From the NCBI GenBank assembly GCA_007026445.1, contig VDMD01000248.1, positions 1 to 22,971 on the forward strand: a DNA stretch of 22,971 nt, written 5' to 3'. Source of the DNA: Schizophyllum amplum. Its lineage: Eukaryota > Basidiomycota > Agaricomycetes > Agaricales > Schizophyllaceae. This document shows positions 1 through 9,923 of this stretch, one piece after another (the first letter of the stretch is position 1; the number at the start of each line of letters is the position of its first letter). A program made the translations under genes and the position numbers. The notes under the pieces were generated by a model, which worked only from the letters and a program-made list of their open reading frames with translations, made no database searches and had not been told where the DNA came from.

Positions 1-1121
1 GCCAGTGGGGCCGTATAGTACATCGCGGCGTCAGCGGGGTGACGAGGGTGTTTGGGACGGGGGGAGGACAGAGAGAACGGATCGGTGACGGCGTAGGAAA
101 ACTGTAGCCGCTGCACGGGATCGGGATACATGTTTTTCATATAGATGTCGAGCAGCTGTCGCCGGGCAGTGGGGTCACGCATCGCGGCTACGACGAAGCC
201 GCTGTCGAGGACAGGAGCGCCAGGGATGTTGTTTGGTAGGTGGTCGCGATGCGCGACGGGCAAGTCGTCGGGGGTATTCGGGATCGCGGGAGATTCTAGA
301 GGTGTTTGGTAATTTATGGCAAAGTCCCCTGCGCCGTCTGGAGGCAGCCAGGAATACTCGCAGCACTGCGATTCATTGTCAGTCACCGAACGGCGGTCAA
401 GGTGATTCAGGACGTACCTCATCACAGTGCGTATTATCCGTGCATCTTGAGTCGGTACAAAAGATGTTCGCGGCCTCTTCGCAGGCTGCATCGCAGGGTA
501 CGGCGTCCCTGCACATTCCGCGTCCACAGCCTGCGTCAGCTGCACAACCTGCCTCCGCACAACCACCCTCTTCCCGGTGACCGGGTCGTCGCAATGTATC
601 ACGAAGCAATCGTCTGTGCACTGACCGGTCATGGCGGTAGAGAGCCAGGCCGTATGTGGCGACCATGCAGACATCGTAGAAGAAGGGGACCATTCCGGAG
701 AGACTGGGGATCCCTGCTGGGTTTGGGAGTGGTGGGAAAGCTCTTCCGGGCTGACTGGTGGGCTTGTTCAGCCAATCGTCGTCCCGCGGCCAAGCAGCCA
801 TCATCATCTGTTCGAGCTCGCCAGAGGAAGTACCCAAAAAAATTGGGAGAGTCGATCGTCATTGTACTGTCTGATCGTCGAGCCCGATCCTTGTATTTTC
901 GCGGGTATTTTCTCGTCCGCGCTCGCCGTCTTGTGGTCGGCGCCTGTGTCAGTCCTGGCTGTTTGCGCTGGTCTGTCACAGCCGGATCGACTCTTTGCCT
1001 CGTTGGCACTGTCGCCGTCGTTGTCCAGTGATGAGCGAAGGGACGACTGAAGCCCGAGCCGATTCGGAGAGGCGGGCCGCTGGTAGTGGTATGAAGGAGA
1101 GAGCGTGTCGTCCTGCTCCAT
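1..1121 (-). CDS. Unrecognised Ser/Pro-rich protein, 3' end beyond the left edge, frame interrupted
   Basis: I do not recognise this protein. On the minus strand a frame is open from about 767 to base 1, with methionines at 674 and 632. It encodes a Ser/Pro-rich stretch, then a Cys/His-containing segment (CTDDCFVIHCDDPVTGKR), a basic segment, a helical-looking segment (ARIIRTVMRYVLNHLDRR) and a conserved-looking block near the edge (RRQLLDIYMKNMYPDPV). A second open segment begins with ATG at 1121 (MEQDDTLSPSYHYQR) and runs to a run of seven T at 836-842; one extra T would join it to a frame reading GELEQMMMAAWPRDDDWLN. A further frame change near 765 would be needed to reach the distal frame. 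So the model is one gene from 1121 to beyond base 1 with two breaks, or a shorter gene starting at 674. No intron with good splice signals explains the breaks. The distal frame is well supported; the N-terminal join is inference. Confidence 0.5.
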
Positions 1122-1375
1122 CACAGAGCCACAACCGGGAGGGTGACAACTGCGAAGGTTCTCCATTCAGAGTCAGGTCGGCATCTCGCCATGTGGCGAT
1201 GATTCAGCGGGTCTAGGTCGTATCAGATTAGATATCGAACCACGCCCGTCAACGTCACCTCCGAGCTGCCTCCGAGCATCGAAGTGGTGAGAGTCGAACT
1301 GAAGTCTTGGGAGGGACATGAATATTGAAACGTGGACATCACGTCCAATCCACGTGAATGTTCATCTGATGTTCA

Positions 1376-1428
1376 TTGCTCGCGCCCCGACCTGCCGAGG
1401 AACGAGGCCAAGGGGAGGGCGCGAGCAA
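1376..1428. repeat. 12-bp perfect inverted repeat with 29-base loop
   Basis: TTGCTCGCGCCC at 1376-1387 is the exact reverse complement of GGGCGCGAGCAA at 1417-1428. It could form a GC-rich hairpin in DNA or RNA. It lies about 250-300 bp upstream of the leftward gene start at 1121; a function is not evident. Confidence 0.6.
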
Positions 1429-1635
1429 AATGTGCTATCACGTGATCTGGAAAGGGGATCCCCTCGCAGGGAATGTTTTTCCGGTACAAGGGAGATCGGT
1501 ACGGCGCACAGCGCCTCTGTCTTTGGGATTTTCTATATACTGCAAAGACAGAAGATGATCTTCCGAGTTTCCTGAACACGCATGCGAAGTTTCATGACTT
1601 GAGCTGCAGTTTTCAGCCCTTCTCCCTCAAGATTA

Positions 1636-1653
1636 AATGCGCTGCAGCGCATT
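1636..1653. repeat. 18-bp perfect palindrome
   Basis: AATGCGCTGCAGCGCATT reads identically on both strands with no spacer. It lies in the gene-free interval between divergent genes, so a binding site for a dimeric regulator is possible, but nothing in the sequence identifies the protein. Confidence 0.6.
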
Positions 1654-2557
1654 CCAAATTTCTAGGTCTTTTCGCTTACTTGAAATGCCAGCGTGTACTG
1701 ATAGCATGCATCTATCATCCTACAAGGTTATAGAGCGACAGCTCTCCTCTCGAACAGACTATGGAGACCGCAAACTCGGGAGGCGCGGCGAGCGCAGCGC
1801 ACCAGGGCACAGGGCTACGTCAATCGCGGCGCCGCTGCCTTCCGCGGCGTCCGCGGTTCCGTCGCAGCCGCTGGAGGCGGCGCGCGCCTCACGTGGCATG
1901 CCCACCTCACGCACTGCTCACGCGCGTTGTGCAACACGCCTTTCCTAGCGAGCACTCCGCGGTCTTGCCGCAAGCCTATGTTAGAAATTCTCCTTACCAC
2001 GCCACGTGGCGCGTTGCTGTCGAGTCTGAATCGAGCATTGTCGAACCTGCGTCGTGACCGAGGCCGCCAGGGCCGCCAGGCCGCTTGCTTTCTTGACCTG
2101 CAACTTCTTCAACTTTGCACAATTAAAGTATGAGGGGCACCCTCCGTCGCCGCCTGCGCAGTGCGGGAAACGCGTCGGCAAGAGGCCGCAACGAAGCACT
2201 TCACCGCTCAACGTTTCCTTCTTCTCGGCATCTCCGCAGCGCTCATCACCGATAGCCTGCCCAAACCACGGATCGGCGTCTGCCTTCTCATTGGCCTTCT
2301 CAGGCCATCGCCATCCCAATCAGCGAAGCGAGCATGCGGGCGGCGGGCCACCACGGCGCATGACGGCCAGGTCCCCGCGACATTCCGCGACGTCGGATAG
2401 GCGACGGGGCGACGCAGGGCGAACCGTTTACGCGCTTCTTACTCCGAACAGTGATGCATCCCGCATTGCAAGAAAACATGCGCCTGTGGTCCTCTCCTCC
2501 TGCCTTCACGCTCGGATGCGCAAGCTCGGGAATTGTTGTGCATAGCTAGTCGGCAGC

Positions 2558-4134
2558 ATGGCCGCCATCCACACCATCATCATCGTAGCGCTGATGGTTG
2601 AGGTGTGTCGACGCCTGCAGTCCCCAGTGCAATATACTGACCTTGCCATGTAGCTCTTTAGTTATGGTGTGCTAGTTTCAGAGCTTGTCGTATTGGTCCT
2701 GATCTGCCCTATCTTTGCATCCAGGTATCTATACGACGATATTCCTACAGCATATGGCGGCTGTCTTTCGCAGGAACCGGAAGAGGAGCAAGCATGTCGG
2801 GGTAAGTCTTAGCACCCTCCCGAAACGATAACTTATACCATGCATGCAGACTTCCATGTACATTGCCATCGCCATGTATTGTATTGCATCTCTGCACGCT
2901 TGTGAGCATTCAGAGGTCCCTCTCAAAGTTCGCCGACCGATTTACAACGAAGCGATGTCGATCTACCGCGCCGTATACGCGTTCTGCGTCCTTGAGGACG
3001 CCGCGGAACAGGTCGCCTTCCTCACGAGCCTGTCGCACTTTCACCTCAAGATACTCTTCGCCACTGAGATGCTGCAGGTTGTTATTGCCGACCTGGTTCT
3101 GGTGCGCAACCGCATCCTGACTTGTCAGATAGCCACGCGACTGACCGCAGAGACACAGCTCAACCTCATATACGTCGTTTGGGGGAACAGTTGGTGGTCG
3201 CTAGCGGGGCCTATCGTACTCTTTCTAATCGCTCTAGGTAAGGCATTCGCAACTCCTCCACATTCCTACTCCACATGATCGCCCGTTCCTCTTGCAAGTC
3301 CGACTCTAACATGCACACACGCTATAGTCGCTGGTATCATTGCTGTTGCCCGTTTGGACGACTCGGAGACCTCATCCATCTATTTCCTCATCAGCCTCCC
3401 AGCATCACTCGCGGAGAACCTGCTCATCACTGCGCTACTCGCCTGGCGCTTGCGACAACGGCACCGCTGCTCCGTGCGTGCTGGGCTCGTGCCCATTACC
3501 GACAACTCAGGCGACCGACAAGATGGCGGGGCGGGGCTCGAGAGTGCTCACTCGACCCTCACGACGGGTATCGCTGTACCGTCGGGTCTCAGTGCGGCAG
3601 GCTCTGGTAGTACAGGCCATGGCAATGACGATGTCCGCGGAAACAGCTTTCCTGGTGGTAACAGCTCTCTTCGGGGCCTCGCTGCGTTTCGTGGGACTGC
3701 GGCTCGTCGGAGTCGGCTTCTACGCATCTCGCGGACGATCGTGAAGACATCCGCAATTTGGCATGTCCTGTTTGCTGTGTTCGCAGCGCTGGCGGTCGCG
3801 AATAGTCAAGCCCGGACTATCGCGCAGGCCGCGCTAGCAACGACTGCGGGTGAGTGATCTTCTTCCGGTGTTGTCTCTCGTGGTGTCCTCCACGCCGAGT
3901 ACAATTTTCTTGGCACTGGATGGACTTACCGATTTTTTCCCAGGAATGGTCTACTCCCTCCTTACGCTCCGCCTGTATCGACTGCTAGACAGCGAAGGCG
4001 ACCATCCAGCATCGTGGCAATGGCAGATGCCAACTATCCACATTCGGGCACCGGACGAGCAGCGCAGGTCGCTGGATGAGCGGCGATCGTCAGTGACGCC
4101 GTCGCCCACAGAGTCGAGCTATAATATCAAGTAA
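2558..4134 (+). CDS. Multi-pass membrane protein of the basidiomycete serpentine (7TM-like) family
   Basis: Seven exons give a continuous 392-residue frame: 2558-2602, 2654-2666, 2725-2801, 2850-3101, 3159-3237, 3328-3849 and 3944-4134. All six introns are GT-AG and 48-94 bases long. The start context is short but fits: MAAIHTIIIVALMVE, then FSYGIYTTIFLQHMAAVFRR across two introns, the usual N-terminal helix and following basic loop of this family. Further hydrophobic segments include SMYIAIAMYCIASLHA, the family-typical LQVVIADLVLLNLIYVVWG with a Trp-Gly loop, AGPIVLFLIALVAGIIAVA, ISLPASLAENLLITALLAWR and IWHVLFAVFAALAVANS. A Gly/Ser-rich cytoplasmic-type loop lies between the fifth and sixth clear helices, and the tail is hydrophilic and Ser-rich. 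The family is abundant and expanded in mushrooms; its function is unknown. Membrane location and family are well supported; receptor function is not shown. Confidence 0.85.
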
Positions 4135-4195
4135 CGATTTCATTTCGTGTATGACGAGAGCACGGCCTACGTTTCCATAATGTCTGGTTTACAGC

Positions 4196-4883
4196 CTCAC
4201 TCGGACTCGTACTTGGTGGATCGCTGCAGCCATCATACATCAGCCTCCCCTGGACCCAACTAGAGAAGTTGACATTGGAGACGTACAATTTGGGCCTCAG
4301 CATTTTGGCGTTTTGCGTAATCCTTCAGACGTTTGTATAAAATGTCGAAGCCGACCAAGAGCCAACTATCGTAGAACATGAGAAGGCACCCATCCCTGTA
4401 GTCTCCTTCGGCGGCCCTACGTGCACCCAACCCTCGTCGGCTACGGCTGGCACTCTACGACTTCATTGATGTGCCCAATCTGGTCGATTTGTCCGCGATG
4501 CCTCGAGAATGCATGGCCTATTCCCCCCATCTTCGTCTGTGCGTCGATTTTTACGATGGACACAGCGGTCGGACTCGGACATCCCTTCCCTCCAACGCTT
4601 GGATATCTCCGACATCATTGACGACGGTTCTGACGATGCCGATGACGTCCACGGTCTACTGTCCACGGCCTACTGTCAGCCCTGCTATTTGCCAAAGGTT
4701 ACCGTTCTTGAGCTGGCATTTCTGGAGGACGCATGCTTCAGCTTGATCATCCTGGATGGACTCATCTCGAGGCCAGGGGCGGATGGCCTCCGCTTTGTGC
4801 ACAAAAATCCGCTGAGCAAATCTGAAGCCAACCTATTGAAGGAGCTGGCGCTCTCTCGAGCTCGTGGCGCGGACTGGCGGTAA
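4196..4883 (+). pseudogene. F-box/LRR-like protein remnant
   Basis: This is a broken relic resembling the C-terminal, leucine-rich part of mushroom F-box proteins. One frame reads PSYISLPWTQLEKLTLETYN, the usual strand-helix start of such repeats. It then meets an in-frame TAA at 4338-4340 and continues beyond it (NVEADQEPTIVEHEKAPIPV). A second frame gives RRLRLALYDFIDVPNLVDL, and a third gives SDIPSLQRLDISDIID and a tail ending at 4883. Three frames plus a stop, with no F-box motif upstream, argue for a decayed gene. It begins only about 60 bp after the membrane-protein stop, leaving little room for a promoter. The assignment rests on motif resemblance only. Confidence 0.5.
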
Positions 4884-5143
4884 GTACAGGGTCGAGGATC
4901 TGTCTGACACTGCAGGCAGGCAACTCGATAAATCCAGGTTCCTGCCAATGCGCTACTCAAGGCAGCTGGGAGCATGAGCTGACGTCCGAAGGCATTCTCC
5001 TTGACCGGACGCTATGCACGAAATTGCTGGTTTCTTGATAATCAAATGCCTGCAGAAATCTGTACTACACACATACGAGGGTCAGATATAAGTATGTCAA
5101 ATCCAGCCTGGTCTTCCAGCATGTTTCCCAGCGTCGACCCTCG

Positions 5144-6592
5144 CTAGGTTGTTGTTGCCCGCCCAGGCCCCGACCGCACATCCAACACAACACCTGGTGT
5201 TACAAGCCTCGGCAATGCCAGCCAGATTCGCTCCACCAATCGCTCGTACCCCAGCATCGTATACCGGAGCTCTGCAGGGAGACACAACGTCACCTGCCTA
5301 GGCGGCGCGCCCATCAACACCATGCGCCGTATCCCGCGCCCACGGAGCTCAATCTGCGTGGAATTTGAGGAGCGTTATCGGCTGCAACAGGCATCGCCGG
5401 CTGCGCGTCCTGCTGTCGCTCCCGCAGCTCCCGCGCACGTGCTGCCCAAGCGCCCAGTGCTTCATCGACGGCCTCCCAGTCCGCAAAGCCGCTGGCGCCG
5501 GCACGCCATTCTGCGCCGACAAAATCGACACGCAGGTGGTCCGACTCCGGCGGGTTAGCAGTTCGAAGGCGCGTACGAGCCCAGCGTGGCACGCCCGAGC
5601 GGCGCGAGTCGCAGGATAGCCCCGCCGAGGGTAACGTCACGCAGCATAGAAAGGCGCGCGACTGATATCGCTTGGTCCACAGCGGAGAAGGCCGCGGGCG
5701 GGCTGTAGTCTGCGCGAGGAGGTCAGGGCAAACGAAGCGCGAGTGAAGAAATGTTTTACCTGGACAAGGGTACAAGGCGAGGCTCTCCAGCGCCGTGCAG
5801 CGTGCGAGGGAGCGCGTTGACGGCGTCGTGCGTATCCGGTCCGCGCGTGCGGAGCACGATACTGAGTTGCTTCAGAGGCATGGTTTCTGTATGGGCCTCA
5901 CGCTGGGCGAGCCATTGAAGAAGATACTCCACGTTACCGGCCTGCTGGACCTCGTACGCAGTTTCCACCTGTACCGAGGCGAGTGAGAGCGCAGGGACAC
6001 ACGTTTTCACACCCCGCTCGACTCCTGCTGGTGGTACTTCGCAGCTCTGAGTCCTCCTCGAGGGTCGACTGCAGGAATACCATCTGCGAAATGAATGGGC
6101 CGATGGAGTGTAATAGTTGATAGGGAAGGTTGGTGACGCGCTCAAGCCGCAAGGTGCGCATGGACGGCGATGAGATGATGTCAATCAAGGCGGCCTGCGT
6201 AACAACTGGAGCACATTCCACACTATCGACGAGGATGTCCGGGCCATGAATGTAGAGCCCTGCGAGCGAGCGAGCATCCGCCAGACGACGAAGCAGAGAC
6301 GGTAAGGATACCTCTGCGCGCAGCCAAGCGCTGGCGATGCTGGGAGTCCTCGACAAGACGCAAATGCTGGATATATCGTGTGAGTGCCGGGTCATTTGCG
6401 AGCAGGTCCTCCAATTGTGCGCAGCGCTTCGCGCACCGCGAAAGGGCGAAAGCCGATACGGCACGGAAGAGATGCGTGCGCGCCGCGTCCAAAATATTGG
6501 GTTCGTGAGTGAGCACACGCCGAGGGCTGATGGATTGTCATGAAGATGGTCCACAATATCATCGATGAGCTCTTGGGGCAGCGCGGAGGGTC
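5144..6592 (-). pseudogene. F-box/LRR-like protein gene with several frame breaks
   Basis: The 5' end encodes an F-box start, LPQELIDDIVDHLHDNP followed by ALGVCSLTNPIF (from 6581 downward). The frame then slips: one extra T in the four-T run near 6500 would continue it as LDAARTHLFRAVSAFALS. Further on are leucine-rich segments in other frames: SLPSLLRRLADARSLAGLYI, MRTLRLERVTNLPYQLLHSI, VEYLLQWLAQREAH, and a C-terminal part (RVDFVGAEWRAG, then LVERIWLALPRLVTPGVV) ending with TAG at 5144-5146. A plausible intron with its GT donor at 5761 interrupts the coding. At least four frame changes lack splice signals, and no in-frame start is present next to the F-box because a TGA lies four codons upstream. 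F-box proteins bring substrates to SCF ubiquitin ligases. Either a decaying family member or a real gene damaged by sequencing errors; family assignment is fairly safe, intactness is not. Confidence 0.6.
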
Positions 6593-6978
6593 ATGGTTCG
6601 ATACAAGGAGAGGAGGGCGGGAAGTGGACCGACTCTTGAAAGTCGACTTATCGCGTTGCAGCACGTGATATGGCGTTGTTCCCAAAGTCCAACGTCCCAA
6701 CTCCCAGATCAGATAACAGTCCGAATCAATATGTGGAAACAACTGCCAGATCTAGCTCAAAGCCTACCATGATTCCCCGGCTTCGAGAAAGGTAAGTAAT
6801 CGTCGCCACTGCCAAGCAACTAAGGCTCAGTATTTTCTGATTCATGAAGATCTGCGACCCTCTTACTCACAACACCCCTGCATCAGCCCTTGTTGAACGT
6901 TGAACATCCGTGGTTGGTGCTTCATGTACTGTAAGAGCTCGTACGAAACTTCAACGGTGGCAACGGAGCTATCTGACA
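6593..6978. other. Gene-free stretch
   Basis: This separates the 5' end of the leftward F-box-like gene from the 3' end of the leftward nuclease copy. It presumably holds the F-box gene promoter and the nuclease 3' untranslated region. No conserved motif or repeat stood out. Confidence 0.4.
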
Positions 6979-8512
6979 TCACAAATTCGTTTCGCCATCG
7001 AATAGCACATTCAGCCACGCCGCAAGCCGATAGCCTTGCTTCGCGACCTGCAGCTCCACCTATACAGCGTACTATCAGCATGCCATATTCTACAGTACAG
7101 TACAGACAGTCACATACCGTCTCTACCGCATCGTCGTAGTACGCTCCCTCGCACAGGTCGTCGCCGTCCTCGTAGGTGAATACCGCCGACTGCAGCGCCA
7201 TGAATTTCGTGAGCTTCTGATACTTCGGTAGCTTGGCGAACCCTACGTACGCAGTCGTACGAATTTGCGTCCTCCGCCCATTCGAGAGGGCACTTCAAGG
7301 GCGTGATCGCACGCGACTCCAGGAACGTCCAAATGTCATCCCGAAGCGAGAGCCCGCGCCGACGTAGCGGGTCAGTCGGGTCTGCGCAAGTGATCCAGTC
7401 ATCCGCCAACGAGGCATAGGCGCCGGGACTGTGGGACGATTAACACATCGCACAGATTCACGCATATATTGAGAGATACTCGCCTGAATCCGCTTAGTCA
7501 AATCGGCTGCCCATTCCTCTGCGTCCTTGCCGTCGAGCAGGACGTTGATGATCCCGGAGTCTAGCAAGGTGTCGGCCCCGACACGATATTTAATAGGACA
7601 CCTACGACGTACCCCAGAGCTACATTGACGTTTGTCGTCAGCGTAGTGCTCGATAGTCAACAGGAACAGCATACCGAGTGAAGGTTGGTCGACTTCCCAT
7701 TGCACTCGACGTCAATGTAATTGCCGCCTAGCTCTTTGTTCTCGACGTGCAATGGTTGACCAAGGTCGCCAATGAACTATAGAGCGCCACCCTCAGTATA
7801 ACAATTGCGGTAAACGCTGAGCGCAGACGTACGTGGTCTGTGTAACGCCCGTCTAAGTCTAAGCCTCGCGCGCACTAACACAATGGGACTCACCCAGAAA
7901 CTTCAAGGCCTCCTGCTGCTCGTCCTCCGTTAGGCTATCGTCGACGACACGCGCTACGAGATGTACGCCTCAGCCAACGCCAACCCCGGCCTGACACCAG
8001 CAACTCGTCCACACGTACACGTATAGTTTGCGATTGCTGTCAAGATGCACTTCCCATTCGCGCAGTCGCGGTCCATGTCGACCGAGCATGAAGATGGCGG
8101 ATCATCTGCGTGCATGCGTGAGTAAGCTACAATCCCGAGTCAACAGCTTCGCGGCGCCCACCCTGTGCATCTACATAATGCAACTCAGATGCCCTGCGCA
8201 AGGTCAGCTTTCTTTGTCCTCGCTCATAGAGACTACGTACCAGTCGTATGCGTCGTTGCTCTTGATTTGATCGGCCCAGGGGCCGGCGACGCCGAGCGAC
8301 TTGTTGTAGTCAGAACCGAGCGACGTCTGCACGAAGTCAAGCGCGTTAGGCGCAAGAAACTGCACGGGACTCATCAGAAGCAGAGCTGTTGCGGGGAAGA
8401 GTGCACTTACGGCCATAGCCACATACCCGACAGCCTCATGTCCCGTGGCGCCCCAGGCGGCAACGCGTGTGGCGAGCGGAAAAATTGCAAGGGCGGCGAT
8501 GCAAGCCTTCAT
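6979..8512 (-). pseudogene. S1/P1-type zinc nuclease, upstream paralogue, damaged
   Basis: Eleven exon blocks align one-to-one with the intact paralogue at 12785-14361: 8411-8512, 8241-8359, 8162-8193, 8019-8105, 7894-7953, 7675-7776, 7614-7620, 7484-7560, 7251-7428, 7118-7189 and 6979-7059. A signal peptide (MKACIAALAIFPLATRVAA) precedes the mature N-terminal Trp of WGATGHE. The ligand motifs WADQ, LHYVD, FIGDLGQPLH and NLHSLWD are present. Two defects are visible. The fifth exon is 60 nt where the paralogue has 65; the missing bases remove the zinc-ligand His after KFL and shift the frame. The exon ending RIQ has a GC donor, and no donor gives the phase needed for the next exon (PGAYASLADDWITC). 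The protein would be a secreted single-strand endonuclease and 3'-nucleotidase if intact. A TATAAA lies 66 bp upstream. I call it a pseudogene; local sequencing errors are the alternative. Confidence 0.75.
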
Positions 8513-8861
8513 GGCAACGAAGAGACTGGCAGAGATGGGGCAGAGACGCTCAGATAGCAGGCGTCTTCACATGAAGCTTTATATGCTCCGGGTGCGGGTG
8601 TATACTTAGTGCAACGCGTCGCGACGATGTGAGTTCAGGACGTCGCCATAGATTGTCCAACGTGGATGTTGACTTCGGCCTGGGCACCATGGACGGCATC
8701 GTTGCGCACATGCGTGGATAGATATCGTGCAGCGCGTGCGATCATGAGGTAGTGGACGTCGGAATGATGGATTCTACACGTGACTTCTCGCCTTGTGGAT
8801 GCCGTCGATAGCAAAGTCGTACTTATCTACTCAATGCAAAGTACTGAACTGTGTTCAGGAG
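8513..8861. other. Intergenic stretch with nuclease promoter
   Basis: This holds the promoter of the leftward nuclease copy and the 3' flank of the bZIP gene. Apart from the TATA box at 8578-8583 no element was recognised. Confidence 0.4.
8578..8583 (-). promoter_or_regulatory. TATA box of nuclease copy 1
   Basis: TATAAA on the minus strand, 66 bases before the ATG at 8512. The intact paralogue has TATATAA at nearly the same distance, which supports both starts. Confidence 0.5.
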
Positions 8862-9836
8862 TCAGGACCACTGGTAAACATGGGAGTTAGTCGAGCGCAC
8901 AGTGTAAAGAGTGTAGCGCACCTGATATTCGCCGTAGAACGCTTTCTTCAGAGCAGCGACGAGCATCTTGTTATCGACGCGACAGCCCTCGAAGCTGTAT
9001 AGCGGTGCCGCACGAAAACCGCTCCATAGATCCAACGTGACTATGAGACTATCCATGTCTCGATTCAGGTGCAAACCGGCGGCCTGGAGCAGCTGATATG
9101 CGACAGTGCAGGGCGTAGAAGAGGTTGTATCCTCGGCTGCAGGGAATGCGCCGGAGTCCACCTCACATGGACACGAAGGAGGAGGTGTGGGAGATGATGC
9201 TTGAAGATTCCCAAGAAAGATTGGAGATCCGTCAAGGCTGACAGTCGCTTGGTCTTGCAGGATCACATTAAGAGACACACTAGATGCCGAGAGAAGACCA
9301 GAGTCAGGATAAGACATGCGGAGATCTGCGGCGTGTGTAATCGGAAGTTTGCTTGTTGATGCACCTTCAGCGGACAAGGACGCGAGCGAGGCTGCGTCGG
9401 CCGAATACGCTTCGGACCAAATCGATGAGCATGTAGAGGCCGCAGTCGCAGGTGGTTCGGATGGACTACTCGATGCTTCACTGAATCCATCGCTAGTCGC
9501 ATCATGGTTGTTCGAACATGCACTGTCTTCACGAATGTGGTTCGCGAGCTGCTCTTCGTCGACGCCTCTTTCGCGAAGCAGTCGTCGGAGGATGCGGTTT
9601 TCAGCAGCTACTTTGCGAGCAGCTTCTTGAATTTGGAGGTTTTTCTTGAGCAATGAGCCGTTGTAAGTCAAGCAAGTGGACAGTGAACATACCTCTGCTC
9701 CCTCGAGCTGGCAGCGCTGTAGACGCTCCTCCAGCGAGGCGACGTACTCTCGTTTCCGAGCTCTAGAGCGCCTCTGATTGTCACGCACGCGAGCCGTCAA
9801 AGATACTGAGTCCGCTGATTTCTGAGTAGGGGGCAT
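8862..9836 (-). CDS. bZIP transcription factor
   Basis: Three exons, 9693-9836, 8922-9644 and 8862-8870, encode 291 residues. The introns (9645-9692, 48 nt; 8871-8921, 51 nt) are multiples of three with good GT-AG ends; the second leaves only Trp-Ser before the stop. The start at 9836 is the Met just before the basic region. Residues 16-30 are the DNA-binding basic region (RVRDNQRRSRARKRE), then a leucine/isoleucine zipper (VASLEERLQR ... AAENRILRRLLRERG) to about residue 77. The middle is Ser/Ala-rich, as in activation regions, and the C-terminus has a conserved-looking block (YQLLQAAGLHLNRDMDSLI). Canonical bZIPs have N-x-x-A-A-x-x-S-R; here Arg-Ser replaces the two Ala, a variant familiar in fungal bZIPs. 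It is divergent from the arsenite methyltransferase, suggesting it regulates that gene; this is inference. Nuclear location is expected. Confidence 0.88.
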   Translation of the reverse strand: MPPTQKSADSVSLTARVRDNQRRSRARKREYVASLEERLQRCQLEGAEVCSLSTCLTYNGSLLKKNLQIQEAARKVAAENRILRRLLRERGVDEEQLANHIREDSACSNNHDATSDGFSEASSSPSEPPATAASTCSSIWSEAYSADAASLASLSAEGASTSKLPITHAADLRMSYPDSGLLSASSVSLNVILQDQATVSLDGSPIFLGNLQASSPTPPPSCPCEVDSGAFPAAEDTTSSTPCTVAYQLLQAAGLHLNRDMDSLIVTLDLWSGFRAAPLYSFEGCRVDNKMLVAALKKAFYGEYQVRYTLYTVRSTNSHVYQWS

Positions 9837-9897
9837 GATGGAAGTGGAAGAAAGAACAATGACTTGAATGAGAGAACAAAGCCCATGGTGACGTGAC

Positions 9898-9923
9898 AAA
9901 GCTTCGGCGCCTGCCGAAGCTTT
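9898..9923. promoter_or_regulatory. 11-bp perfect inverted repeat, candidate operator
   Basis: AAAGCTTCGGC at 9898-9908 and its exact reverse complement GCCGAAGCTTT at 9913-9923 are separated by GCCT. The hexamer CGTGAC occurs directly on each side (9892-9897 and 9924-9929). It lies 62 bp upstream of the bZIP start and about 150 bp upstream of the methyltransferase start. It may bind a dimeric regulator. Confidence 0.6.

Larger units (their letters stand above)
1122..2557. other. Gene-free stretch between divergent genes
   Basis: No convincing gene is seen here. The plus-strand open frames (for example 2054-2545) are rich in Pro, Arg and Ser with no recognisable domain, and look like chance frames in GC-rich DNA. 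The stretch should hold the promoters of the leftward gene starting at 1121 and the rightward membrane-protein gene at 2558. It contains a 12-bp inverted repeat (1376-1428) and an 18-bp perfect palindrome (1636-1653), listed separately. Confidence 0.5.

Noticed and set aside
306..1031. Plus-strand open frame of 241 codons
   Set aside because: It overlaps the better supported minus-strand frame, is Arg-rich, and has no recognisable motif; it looks like an opposite-strand shadow.
2054..2545. Plus-strand open frame of 163 codons upstream of the membrane protein
   Set aside because: Composition is Pro/Arg/Ser-rich with no domain, and it ends just before a well supported start; probably chance in GC-rich DNA.
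7295..7705. Continuous minus-strand frame through the nuclease copy 1 region
   Set aside because: It reads through introns; the conserved nuclease motifs are in other frames separated by splice sites.
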